A stretch of DNA of 64,000 bases from Chishuiella changwenlii (GTDB lineage: Bacteria; Bacteroidota; Bacteroidia; Flavobacteriales; Weeksellaceae). The stretch spans positions 1 through 64,000 of the forward strand of contig NZ_FRBH01000005.1 in NCBI RefSeq assembly GCF_900142565.1. The letters are read 5' to 3'. Below the pieces are notes generated by a model. That model was not told the DNA's origin, did no database searches, and saw only the letters and a list, made by a program, of their open reading frames with translations. Below are positions 1 through 6,817 of the stretch, one piece after another (within the stretch, counting starts at the first letter, position 1; every line of letters begins with the position of its first letter). A program made the position numbers and the translations under genes.

Positions 1-4
1 CTTC

Positions 5-81
5 TATTTAACATAATAAAAGTTATTTGTATTAATATTTCTTACAAAATATTAATACTATAATATATATTATGTTAAATA
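5..81. repeat. Nested inverted repeats upstream of uraA
   Basis: A perfect 14-bp inverted repeat (TATTTAACATAATA at 5-18, its complement at 68-81) encloses a perfect 11-bp inverted repeat (TATTAATATTT at 30-40, complement at 47-57). The whole could fold as a cruciform or as RNA. There is no T-tract of terminator type. It lies about 100 bp upstream of the uracil permease start, near the left edge of the window, so its relation to a gene on the left is unknown. Confidence 0.6.
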
Positions 82-170
82 AGACTATTGAACTTTATAA
101 TAATCAACTTTCCCATCGATATAAATTTATCTTAAGTAATTTGAATCGTTACCATATTATATTTTAAACT

Positions 171-178
171 TAACTTTG
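171..178 (+). promoter_or_regulatory. -7 promoter element of uraA (TAACTTTG)
   Basis: TAACTTTG matches the Bacteroidota -7 consensus TAnnTTTG. Only four bases separate it from the ATG at 183, so transcription would begin at or next to the start codon and the mRNA would be leaderless. Confidence 0.55.
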
Positions 179-182
179 CCGC

Positions 183-1502
183 ATGAACCAAGAAAATAAT
201 CAAAAAATAGTTTTAGCTATTAATGAAAAACCTAAAATTGGACAAGGTATTTTATTAAGCATTCAACATCTTTTTGCCATGTTTGGCGCAACAGTTTTGG
301 TACCAGCACTTACAGGAATGAGTCCTGCGATTGCTTTAATTTCTAGTGGTATTGGAACATTAATTTTTATTCTTATTACCAAAGGAAAAGTTCCATCTTA
401 CTTAGGATCATCATTTGCCTTTATAAATCCAATCATTACTTTAAAAGCTTTAGAAGCAAATCCGAATAGTGAAATTGCTTTTGGAAGCTTCTTAGTTGGT
501 AGCTTTTTAGTTGGATTAACCTACTCGTTTGTAGCCTTAATTATAGCAAAAGCTGGTACAAAATGGTTAATGAAACTTTTACCACCAATTGTTGTTGGAC
601 CAGTTATTATGGTTATTGGTCTTGGATTGGCTTCTACAGCAATAAAAATGGTAATGAATAACCCAAGTAATGAATATGATTTAACATATGTAACAATTGG
701 ATTTATAACTTTATTTATTACAATTATTACAGCGATTTTTAGCAAAGGTTTTTTAAGCGTTATACCTATTCTAGTTGGAATAATTGGTGGTTATTTATTT
801 TCTATTGCTATGGGAGTTGTAGATTTACAGCCTGTTATAGAAGCTAATTGGTTAACGGTTCCAGATTTTACTATTCCATTTTTAGATTACACTCCTGCCC
901 TTTCTTGGTACGTTATATTTTTAATGATTCCTGTTACAATTGTACCAATTGCAGAACATATAGGCCACCAATTGGTATTAAGTAAAGTAGTAAATAAAGA
1001 TTTAATAGAAGATCCAGGATTAGATCGTTCTATGTTCGGAGATGGCTTAGCAACAATGGTTGCAGCTTGTTTAGGAGGACCTCCTAGCACAACTTACGGA
1101 GAAAATATTGGTGTATTAGCCATTACAAGAGCTTTTAGTATATATGTTTTTATTGGTGCAGCTTGTCTTGCTATTTTGTTCGGATTTTGTGGAAAAATAT
1201 CGGCATTATTAAGCACAATTCCAACTCCAGTAATGGGTGGTGTTTCTATCTTATTATTTGGTATTATAGCTTCTAGCGGATTAAGAATGTTGATTGAAAA
1301 TAATGTAGACTTTAAGATAAAAAGAAACTTAATCATATCATCTGTTATTTTAATTATAGGTATTGGTGGAGCTGCAATACATATAGGAGATTTATTCTCT
1401 TTAGAAGGAATGGCTTTATCTTCTATAATTGGAGTTATACTTAATTTAATTCTCCCAGGTAGAGAGTTTATTTCATTTAAAAATATGTTTAAAGAAGAAT
1501 AA
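183..1502 (+). CDS. uraA: Uracil permease (NCS2 family, UraA-like)
   Basis: This 439-aa inner-membrane protein belongs to the nucleobase/cation symporter 2 family and most resembles UraA, which imports uracil with protons. It is made almost entirely of hydrophobic segments. It opens with the family motif QHLFAMFGATVLVPALTG (residues ~28-45) and contains the AEHIGHQLVLSK stretch around residue 258 and the GGPPSTTYGENIG stretch around residue 299, which carry substrate-binding Glu and Gln residues in the family. The length is normal. Uracil as the substrate is inferred from similarity; xanthine/urate relatives are usually longer. A TAnnTTTG promoter lies immediately upstream and a strong terminator immediately downstream, so it is a single-gene unit. 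Confidence 0.9.
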   Translation: MNQENNQKIVLAINEKPKIGQGILLSIQHLFAMFGATVLVPALTGMSPAIALISSGIGTLIFILITKGKVPSYLGSSFAFINPIITLKALEANPNSEIAFGSFLVGSFLVGLTYSFVALIIAKAGTKWLMKLLPPIVVGPVIMVIGLGLASTAIKMVMNNPSNEYDLTYVTIGFITLFITIITAIFSKGFLSVIPILVGIIGGYLFSIAMGVVDLQPVIEANWLTVPDFTIPFLDYTPALSWYVIFLMIPVTIVPIAEHIGHQLVLSKVVNKDLIEDPGLDRSMFGDGLATMVAACLGGPPSTTYGENIGVLAITRAFSIYVFIGAACLAILFGFCGKISALLSTIPTPVMGGVSILLFGIIASSGLRMLIENNVDFKIKRNLIISSVILIIGIGGAAIHIGDLFSLEGMALSSIIGVILNLILPGREFISFKNMFKEE

Positions 1503-1531
1503 AAAAATCCAGCTTTTTAGCTGGATTTTTT
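1501..1531. terminator. Bidirectional terminator between uraA and the reductase gene
   Basis: AATCCAGCT (1506-1514), a TTTT loop, and AGCTGGATT (1519-1527) form a hairpin flanked by an A-run on the left and a T-run on the right. It can therefore serve uraA on the plus strand and the convergent reductase gene on the minus strand. Confidence 0.85.
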
Positions 1532-1556
1532 ATATATAATAATTTTATTATTTCAT

Positions 1557-2606
1557 TTAAACATCATCAAAATCTATTGATAATGTAGCTGTTTTTGGAC
1601 GAGAAATACAAGCTAAAGTCATCCCTTCTTCGTAATCAGAATCAGTTAATACAAAGTTATCACCCGTATGCACTTCTCCCTCTGTTACTTTACACATACA
1701 AGAAGAACAAACACCTCCTTTACATGAATATGGTGCGTCTATATCAGCTTCTAATAAAGTATCAATTAAATTTTTACCTCTGTCCCATGTTACTTCAGAA
1801 GTTTCACCGTCTAATGTAACAGTAACTTGAACTGTTTGTGCACCTTCGTCGTGTTTTGTGAAGATGTTTTCAGTTTTTATTGATGGATTAAACATTTCGA
1901 AATGAATATGTTTTTCAATAATTCCAGCTTCATTGATTTTCTTTGCTAAAGTTAAAATCATTTCTTCTGGACCACATATCATTGTTTCATCTACCTCGTT
2001 AATATCAACAAGTTGATTTAAAATTAAATCGAATTTTTTCTCATCAATACGACCATTGTAAATAAAATCATCTTGGTCTTGTCGTGTATAAAAATGATGA
2101 ATAAAAATATTATTCGGATATTGTTGTTTAAGTGCTGTTAATCGCTCTTTAAACATCACAGAGTTTTCATCTCTATTTACATAAAACAGATGAAAATTTA
2201 CCCATTCTTCTGTTTGTAAAGTAAACTCCAACATACTCATAATTGGAGTAATTCCACTACCAGCAGTAAAAGCTAAAAGTGTTCTTTTTTCGTTTGGTTT
2301 TGTAGGTATTGTAAAACGACCACTTGGTGTAGAAACTTCTAATTGATCACCTACTTTTATGGTATTAAATAAATAATTAGAAATATTACCATTTGGCTGA
2401 GCCTTTACTCCTATGCTCCATTTTTTATCGTTAGGAGAAACACATAATGAATAATCTCTACGTTCTCCATTTATGTTAAGTGTTATATATTGTCCAGGTA
2501 AAAAGTTATAATCATTTTGTAAATCTTCAGGAATTTCAAAACTAATTTGTACAGAATCATCTGTTAATTTTATAACTTCATTTACTGTAAGTAAGTTAAA
2601 TTTCAT
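1557..2606 (-). CDS. PaaE-like 2Fe-2S ferredoxin / FAD / NAD(P)H oxidoreductase
   Basis: A 349-aa cytoplasmic electron-transfer flavoprotein with three domains in order: an FAD-binding barrel (RRDYSLCVSP near residue 55 is the flavin motif), an NAD(P)-binding domain (TAGSGITPIMSML around residue 115, MICGPEEM around residue 209), and a C-terminal plant-type ferredoxin. The cluster cysteines are visible as C295-x4-C300-x2-C303 and C333. This order is that of PaaE, the reductase of phenylacetyl-CoA epoxidase, and of related ferredoxin-NADP reductases. No paaABCD genes are nearby, so a role in phenylacetate degradation is not supported here and the redox partner is unknown. It is divergent from mgsA, with facing promoters. 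Confidence 0.8.
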   Translation of the reverse strand: MKFNLLTVNEVIKLTDDSVQISFEIPEDLQNDYNFLPGQYITLNINGERRDYSLCVSPNDKKWSIGVKAQPNGNISNYLFNTIKVGDQLEVSTPSGRFTIPTKPNEKRTLLAFTAGSGITPIMSMLEFTLQTEEWVNFHLFYVNRDENSVMFKERLTALKQQYPNNIFIHHFYTRQDQDDFIYNGRIDEKKFDLILNQLVDINEVDETMICGPEEMILTLAKKINEAGIIEKHIHFEMFNPSIKTENIFTKHDEGAQTVQVTVTLDGETSEVTWDRGKNLIDTLLEADIDAPYSCKGGVCSSCMCKVTEGEVHTGDNFVLTDSDYEEGMTLACISRPKTATLSIDFDDV

Positions 2607-2634
2607 AGTTTTTTTACTATTTAATAAATGCTAA

Positions 2635-2680
2635 AACATTCTCATATTTAAGAATGTTCAACTAAATTTGTACAAAAGTA
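2635..2680. promoter_or_regulatory. Facing promoters and inverted repeat between the reductase gene and mgsA
   Basis: TAAATTTG at 2663-2670 (plus) and TACTTTTG at 2673-2680 (minus) are -7 elements pointing at each other, separated by two bases. The predicted transcripts of mgsA and the reductase gene would overlap by a few bases at their 5' ends. A perfect 8-bp inverted repeat, AACATTCT/AGAATGTT with an 8-base spacer (2635-2658), lies upstream of the mgsA -7 element and in the reductase leader, where an operator would be expected. Confidence 0.5.
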
Positions 2681-2707
2681 AGATTTTCGATTTTAATTAA
2701 AAAATAT

Positions 2708-3073
2708 ATGGAAATAGCATTAATTGCCCACGATGGAAAAAAAGCAGAAATGGTAAACTTCTTAATGAGACATAAAGAAGCATTAAGTAAGAATAATATT
2801 ACATTTATTGCAACTGGTACAACTGGTAAATATGCAGAACAAACAGGCTTAAAAGTTACACGCTATCTTTCTGGTCCTCTTGGTGGTGATGCTCAAATAG
2901 CTGCTCGCGTTGTTGAAGGAAAAACGAATATGGTTTTCTTTTTTCGCGATCCAATGGGAAAACACCCACACGAGCCAGATGTAAATATGCTATTAAGATT
3001 ATGCGATGTACATAATATTCCTTTAGCTACAAATCCTGCAACAGCAGAAATGTTGTTAGATCATTTAAAATAA
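2708..3073 (+). CDS. mgsA: Methylglyoxal synthase
   Basis: A 121-aa cytoplasmic enzyme that converts dihydroxyacetone phosphate to methylglyoxal and phosphate, a bypass of lower glycolysis that relieves sugar-phosphate stress. The family signature is clear: ALIAHDGKK at the N terminus, ATGTTGK for phosphate binding (residues ~36-42), SGPLGGDAQ with the catalytic Asp (residue ~61), and RDPMGKHPHEPDV. It is shorter than the 152-aa E. coli enzyme but is a complete core domain, as in many other bacteria. It has its own promoter at 2663-2670 and a strong terminator after it. Confidence 0.93.
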   Translation: MEIALIAHDGKKAEMVNFLMRHKEALSKNNITFIATGTTGKYAEQTGLKVTRYLSGPLGGDAQIAARVVEGKTNMVFFFRDPMGKHPHEPDVNMLLRLCDVHNIPLATNPATAEMLLDHLK

Positions 3074-3104
3074 ATAACTTATACTGATAATTGAAATATA
3101 TTTG

Positions 3105-3141
3105 AAAACAACAATTTTTACTGAATAAAAATTGTTGTTTT
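3105..3141 (+). terminator. Terminator of mgsA
   Basis: A perfect 16-bp stem (3105-3120 pairing with 3126-3141) with a 5-base loop ends in a T-run, 31 bases after the mgsA stop codon. Confidence 0.85.
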
Positions 3142-3154
3142 TTAATTAAAAAAG

Positions 3155-3180
3155 AAAGCCATCAAACTATTGATGGCTTT
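3155..3180 (-). terminator. Terminator of the DUF3592-like gene
   Basis: AAAGCCATCAA (3155-3165) pairs with TTGATGGCTTT (3170-3180). The A-rich stretch to its left gives a U-run for the minus-strand transcript ending at 3186. Confidence 0.8.
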
Positions 3181-3185
3181 AGAAT

Positions 3186-3614
3186 TTATAAACTTTCATA
3201 ATAAATATTTTCAGGATCCTGAGGATCTATCAAAATATCTACTTCTTTTCCTTTCTTTAGCAAGTTATTACTATTCACATCTCCAAAATACTCAAATTCA
3301 GTATGATATATTTTTTGATTATCTGGATGTTTGTAGAAAACTTCTATAACATAATCTGGCAAATTTCCTTCTCCTAATAATGTTCTTTTAATTTCGGTAA
3401 TATGAGCTTTAACTTTAAACCCTTTTTTAATTAATCGGTTATAATTGGAATATGCAAAAATGAATTTTAATCCTAAGTATGCAAAAAACAAACCTGATAA
3501 AATAAAAAATAAACCAAGTATTTGATTAAAAAATATTTCAAAATTCAAAAAGTAACAAAGAGAAATCAATCCTAAACTTATAAGAACAAATCCTATACCT
3601 ATTGACAACTTCAT
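3186..3614 (-). CDS. DUF3592-like membrane protein
   Basis: A 142-aa protein of unknown function. Two hydrophobic segments (residues ~4-25 and ~30-55) are followed by a beta-rich domain of about 85 residues that ends in VDILIDPQDPENIYYE. That ending and the overall plan resemble DUF3592 proteins, small membrane proteins widespread in bacteria; the assignment is by eye. It is a single gene between two terminators or promoters and gives no functional context. Confidence 0.65.
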   Translation of the reverse strand: MKLSIGIGFVLISLGLISLCYFLNFEIFFNQILGLFFILSGLFFAYLGLKFIFAYSNYNRLIKKGFKVKAHITEIKRTLLGEGNLPDYVIEVFYKHPDNQKIYHTEFEYFGDVNSNNLLKKGKEVDILIDPQDPENIYYESL

Positions 3615-3779
3615 TTTTTTTAGATTTACTTGTCTAAATTCATAAACCGTACCAAATGATTTTTTTTTAAAGTATATTATTGTTCTTTTTTAATACTTTA
3701 ACAATTATAATGTTAAACATTTTGTTTTAATAATCAATTATTTACCGTTTATCATATTGTAAAATATACTGTTATTCAA

Positions 3780-4187
3780 TTATTCAAACTCGTTAGAAAA
3801 CTCTTTTAAAGTTTTCTTATTTAATGAACTAATTAAATCTCTTTCTGCTTTATTAAATAAATCTTCTAAGTTCTCATTCATTTGTTTTCCAATAGGACAA
3901 ATAGGATTCGTTTGATTTAATTTAGCAAAAGTATTCTCTTGATTAACGATTCTATAAACATCTCCAATTAAAATATCATTCGGATCTTTAGCCAAAAAGC
4001 ATCCCCCTTCTTTCCCTTTTTTTGCTCCAATTAATCCAGCTTCTCTTAAAAATTTAATTTCACGTCTAACCACAACAGGATTTATATTGATGCTTCCAGC
4101 AATAAATTCTGATGTAATTAATTGATTTTTAAATTTTTCGGTTAAAACTAAAATATGTATTGCAGTTGCAAATCTTAAATTACTCAT
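3780..4187 (-). CDS. Rrf2-family transcriptional regulator
   Basis: A winged-helix repressor of 135 aa (MSNLRFATAIHIL... start). The helix-turn-helix covers about residues 20-55 (TSEFIAGSININPVVVRREI) and the wing carries KGKEGGCFLAK. An upstream in-frame ATG at 4208 would start inside the predicted -7 element, so I chose the ATG at 4187. Only two cysteines are present (in GGCFLA and NPICPIG), so it lacks the three-Cys Fe-S site of IscR and NsrR and looks more like the YwnA/Rrf2 branch. It is divergent from a Crp/Fnr-type gene across a perfect palindrome, which suggests autoregulation and control of the neighbour. The signal is unknown. Confidence 0.85.
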   Translation of the reverse strand: MSNLRFATAIHILVLTEKFKNQLITSEFIAGSININPVVVRREIKFLREAGLIGAKKGKEGGCFLAKDPNDILIGDVYRIVNQENTFAKLNQTNPICPIGKQMNENLEDLFNKAERDLISSLNKKTLKEFSNEFE

Positions 4188-4205
4188 TACAATAATTTTA
4201 CATTG

Positions 4206-4275
4206 CAAATATACTACGATTATAAAATGTAATAAAATTTATTACATTATTTATCTTTATAAATGTGTAAATTTG
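4206..4275. promoter_or_regulatory. Divergent promoters with a perfect 11-1-11 palindrome
   Basis: AATGTAATAAA (4226-4236), one base, and TTTATTACATT (4238-4248) form a perfect 23-bp palindrome. On the minus side, TATATTTG (4206-4213) is a -7 element for the Rrf2 gene. On the plus side, TAAATTTG (4268-4275) is a -7 element for the Crp-type gene. The palindrome covers the -33 zone of both promoters, a typical repressor position. The 11-1-11 geometry matches operators known for Rrf2-family proteins such as NsrR. Confidence 0.7.
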
Positions 4276-4296
4276 TTTGATACTATTATTAAAGTA

Positions 4297-4872
4297 ATGG
4301 AAAATTATAAGAAACATTTACAAAGTATTATTAATTTCTCTGATGAAAGTTGGGAAATAATAGAGAATACTTTGGTAGAAAAGCAAGTTAAAAAAAACGA
4401 ATTTATTATGGTTCCGGGTGAATACTCAGAAGACTATTACTTTGTAGAATCTGGTGTAATTCGTTCCTATACAATAGATGAGAATGGAAAAGAACATGTT
4501 CTACAATTTGGAACAGAAAATTGGATTGTAAGTGACAGAAACAGTGCTTTTTGCAAACAACAATCTAAGTTTTACATTCAGGCAATAGAAGATTCAAAAG
4601 TTATTCTATTAAATGAGAAATTAACCAATTTAATTTCAAGCTTAAATCCTGATTATTTAGCAGCTCAAAACAAGCTTGTTCAGAATCATGTACGTAGTTT
4701 ACAAGACAGAATTAATTTATTATTGGGAGCAACTGCAAAAACTAGATATTTAGAGTTTATGCGTTTATATCCTAATCAATTAAATCGTATTCCACAATGG
4801 ATGATTGCATCGTATCTAGGAATTACACCAGAAAGTTTAAGTAGGGTTCGAAAAGAAATAGCACATGGATAA
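4297..4872 (+). CDS. Crp/Fnr-family transcriptional regulator
   Basis: A 191-aa regulator with an N-terminal cyclic-nucleotide-binding-type beta-barrel (GEYSEDYYFVESGVIRSY, residues ~40-57) and a C-terminal winged helix (PQWMIASYLGITPESLSRVR, ~165-184). It lacks the Fnr Fe-S cysteines and the PRSSFGEMAL-type cAMP motif, so it belongs to the large Bacteroidota group of Crp-like proteins with unknown ligands. An in-frame ATG at 4273 lies within the -7 element TAAATTTG, so the ATG at 4297 (MENYKK) is the better start. The next gene begins inside its last codons, implying co-transcription. It is divergent from the Rrf2 gene. Confidence 0.82.
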   Translation: MENYKKHLQSIINFSDESWEIIENTLVEKQVKKNEFIMVPGEYSEDYYFVESGVIRSYTIDENGKEHVLQFGTENWIVSDRNSAFCKQQSKFYIQAIEDSKVILLNEKLTNLISSLNPDYLAAQNKLVQNHVRSLQDRINLLLGATAKTRYLEFMRLYPNQLNRIPQWMIASYLGITPESLSRVRKEIAHG

Positions 4873-5464
4873 ATATAGTTTTGAAATTTTTATACCTGCT
4901 AAACCGAAAAGAGATACAATGAAATTTGTAAAAGTTGTCTTATCTTTTTTAGCTGTTTCGGTTATAAGTTTTGTAATGTTAGAATTAGAAATCTTTAAAA
5001 ATAAAACTTACTACTATATTTTTGTTGGAGTTTTAGCAACATTGGTAGCTTATTTAAATGGCTATTTTAAAAAACCTACCAATGATTTAAAAGGTGGTTT
5101 TGATGGTAAATTAACTTTTTCTAATGATGGTATTGCTATTAATAACGATTTTTATTCCGTAAAAGACTTATACTCTATTTTAATAGATAACGATGATTAT
5201 AAAGGGAAAAAAATAAAAGAGTTTGGAGAATTCGATCATCCTGAGGGTTCTAACGGAGTTGATAATTTACTTACACTTAAAACAAAAGCTAATAAGTTTA
5301 TAGAAGTTTACTTTTTACAAAAAACATCAACAGAATTTAATAAAATAGAATCTATTTTAATCAACTATTATAAACAAAACTTACTTACTGAAGAAGATTT
5401 AGTTAGTATTTTAAAATATAAAAGTGATAGTGATAAAATGGAATTAAATAGAAAATTGAGATAG
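4865..5464 (+). CDS. Hypothetical membrane protein
   Basis: A 199-aa protein I do not recognise. A short N-terminal stretch (MDKYSFEIFIPAKPKRD) is followed by two membrane segments (residues ~19-38 and ~47-65) and a soluble domain of about 130 residues rich in charged residues. The topology resembles bacterial membrane proteins carrying a PH-like domain on the cytoplasmic side, but this is only a guess from the layout. Its start overlaps the Crp/Fnr-type gene by 8 bases, so the two are translated from one message and the protein may be a target or partner of that regulator. Confidence 0.6.
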   Translation: MDKYSFEIFIPAKPKRDTMKFVKVVLSFLAVSVISFVMLELEIFKNKTYYYIFVGVLATLVAYLNGYFKKPTNDLKGGFDGKLTFSNDGIAINNDFYSVKDLYSILIDNDDYKGKKIKEFGEFDHPEGSNGVDNLLTLKTKANKFIEVYFLQKTSTEFNKIESILINYYKQNLLTEEDLVSILKYKSDSDKMELNRKLR

Positions 5465-5775
5465 TAAATTAGATTTGAGATATTAGATTTGAGATATTAG
5501 ATTTTAGTAGTGAGATTGATTTTTACTAGATGCGATGTTGAAACAAGTTCAACATGACACTTGATGTAATAAACTCTTCTAGTTTAGTTTGTCTTCTTTG
5601 TTATATTGAGCTTAGTCGAAATGTTATTTTAGTATTACATGATGCTAAAACACTCAATCAGACAAAATTCAAATTTCTAATTTCAAAACACCAAATATTA
5701 ACCTATCACTAACAAATAAAAACAAGATTTCTATTAATAATTAACGTATTTTTGTTTCAAATAAAAAAATAAGCT
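5465..5775. repeat. Repeat-rich intergenic region
   Basis: No gene is apparent in these 311 bases. At 5468-5504 a 14-bp unit (ATTAGATTTGAGAT) is repeated about 2.6 times. At 5535-5559 and 5604-5631 are two degenerate, oppositely oriented copies of the dispersed GTCGAA/TTCGAC repeat found in four other intergenic regions; the first copy also holds a perfect inverted repeat ATGTTGAA/TTCAACAT. The last 60 bases before the DUF4241 gene are plain AT-rich sequence. Confidence 0.65.
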
Positions 5776-6534
5776 ATGCAGCCAACAGCAGAATGGTTAA
5801 AAACTTGGGAAGCTAAAAGAGAATTTACTTTAGCACCTAACGATTTAGAAAAATATTTTACAAATAAAGAAATTGGTGGAGTTGAGATTGATCAAATCAG
5901 TTTAGGAGAAGTTTCTCTTCCATCTGGAAAAATCTTTGTGAATGATCCATTAGGAGAATACTTAGCAATGGATAAAGATCCATATTTTATAGAAACTCCA
6001 AAAGGGAATTTCCCAGTTTCTGCAAGTATTGTAAAATATGAAGACGATGGTGATGTAGAAAACTTAATTGGTTGTATTAAAATTGCTTTTACAAACGAAA
6101 AACCAGTTCGTTACGAAGAAGCAATGAAAGGAATCGAATTAATTGAAGAATTACAAGAAGGTGAATATTTTGGTTTTGCAATAGAAAGTGGTTTAGCTAC
6201 TATTGTTGATGCTGAAGCAAAGGAGTCTTTTGTGAAATTTATTGATGAATTTGAAAATAAAGGAAATGATGTAAATCTTTATGATGACTATTTTAATGAG
6301 TTATTTGTAGAGAATGCAAAAAATAATCCTAAATACCAGTCAGAAGAAGGAGATTGGTTAAACTGGACAATTCCAGGAACGGAGTATAAATCTCCAATTT
6401 TCCAAGCTGGTTTTGGAGAAGGTGTTTACCCTGCTTATTTTGGTTACAATGAAAAACGTGAAGTTGTAGCATTCTATATTCAATTTATTGATGCAGAATT
6501 AGAAGATTCAGAAGATGATGACGAGTGGTTATAA
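5776..6534 (+). CDS. DUF4241 family protein
   Basis: A 252-aa acidic cytoplasmic protein with the features of DUF4241: the early LPSGKIFVNDPLGEY segment (residues ~48-62), the middle PVSASIVKYEDD, and the late signature GEGVYPAYFGYNEKREVVAFYIQF (quoted in part; residues ~216-239). It ends in a very acidic tail. The function is unknown. Homologues occur in Bacillota and flavobacteria, some near toxin-type genes, but nothing here shows such a partner. It is monocistronic, with a terminator directly after it. Confidence 0.8.
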   Translation: MQPTAEWLKTWEAKREFTLAPNDLEKYFTNKEIGGVEIDQISLGEVSLPSGKIFVNDPLGEYLAMDKDPYFIETPKGNFPVSASIVKYEDDGDVENLIGCIKIAFTNEKPVRYEEAMKGIELIEELQEGEYFGFAIESGLATIVDAEAKESFVKFIDEFENKGNDVNLYDDYFNELFVENAKNNPKYQSEEGDWLNWTIPGTEYKSPIFQAGFGEGVYPAYFGYNEKREVVAFYIQFIDAELEDSEDDDEWL

Positions 6535-6556
6535 ACTCTCATTTATAAAATAAAAC

Positions 6557-6593
6557 AAAAAAGACTGTCTCACACTGGTGAAACAGTCTTTTT
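6557..6593 (+). terminator. Terminator of the DUF4241 gene
   Basis: AAAAAGACTGT (6557-6567) pairs with ACAGTCTTTTT (6583-6593), with a second small stem CAC/GTG in the loop, followed by further Ts. Confidence 0.85.
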
Positions 6594-6817
6594 TTATTTA
6601 TAACAAGTGAGAATGTTCAGGAGTAAAAGTCTAAGTTTTATACAAACTCAATCTTACAAAATGGCTTAAATACGCATCAACTTAAGAACATATATCTTTT
6701 CACTTTTAGTCTTATATCTTATAATCTGGAATTAATTTAAATAATGTAAATAGAAATTATAATTATATAACGATACACAATATTATTATTCCGAAATTTG
6801 AACTAGAAAATAGTAGA

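Noticed and set aside
1557-2606. Phenylacetate degradation gene cluster
   Set aside because: Only the PaaE-like reductase is present; paaABCD and other pathway genes are absent from the window.
4273-4296. ATG or near start at 4273 for the Crp/Fnr-type gene
   Set aside because: It lies within the -7 element TAAATTTG (4268-4275), so it would not be in the transcript; the ATG at 4297 gives the normal family start.
5776-6534. Toxin or immunity gene assignment for the DUF4241 protein
   Set aside because: No toxin, secretion or polymorphic-toxin gene is next to it; family membership alone is not enough.
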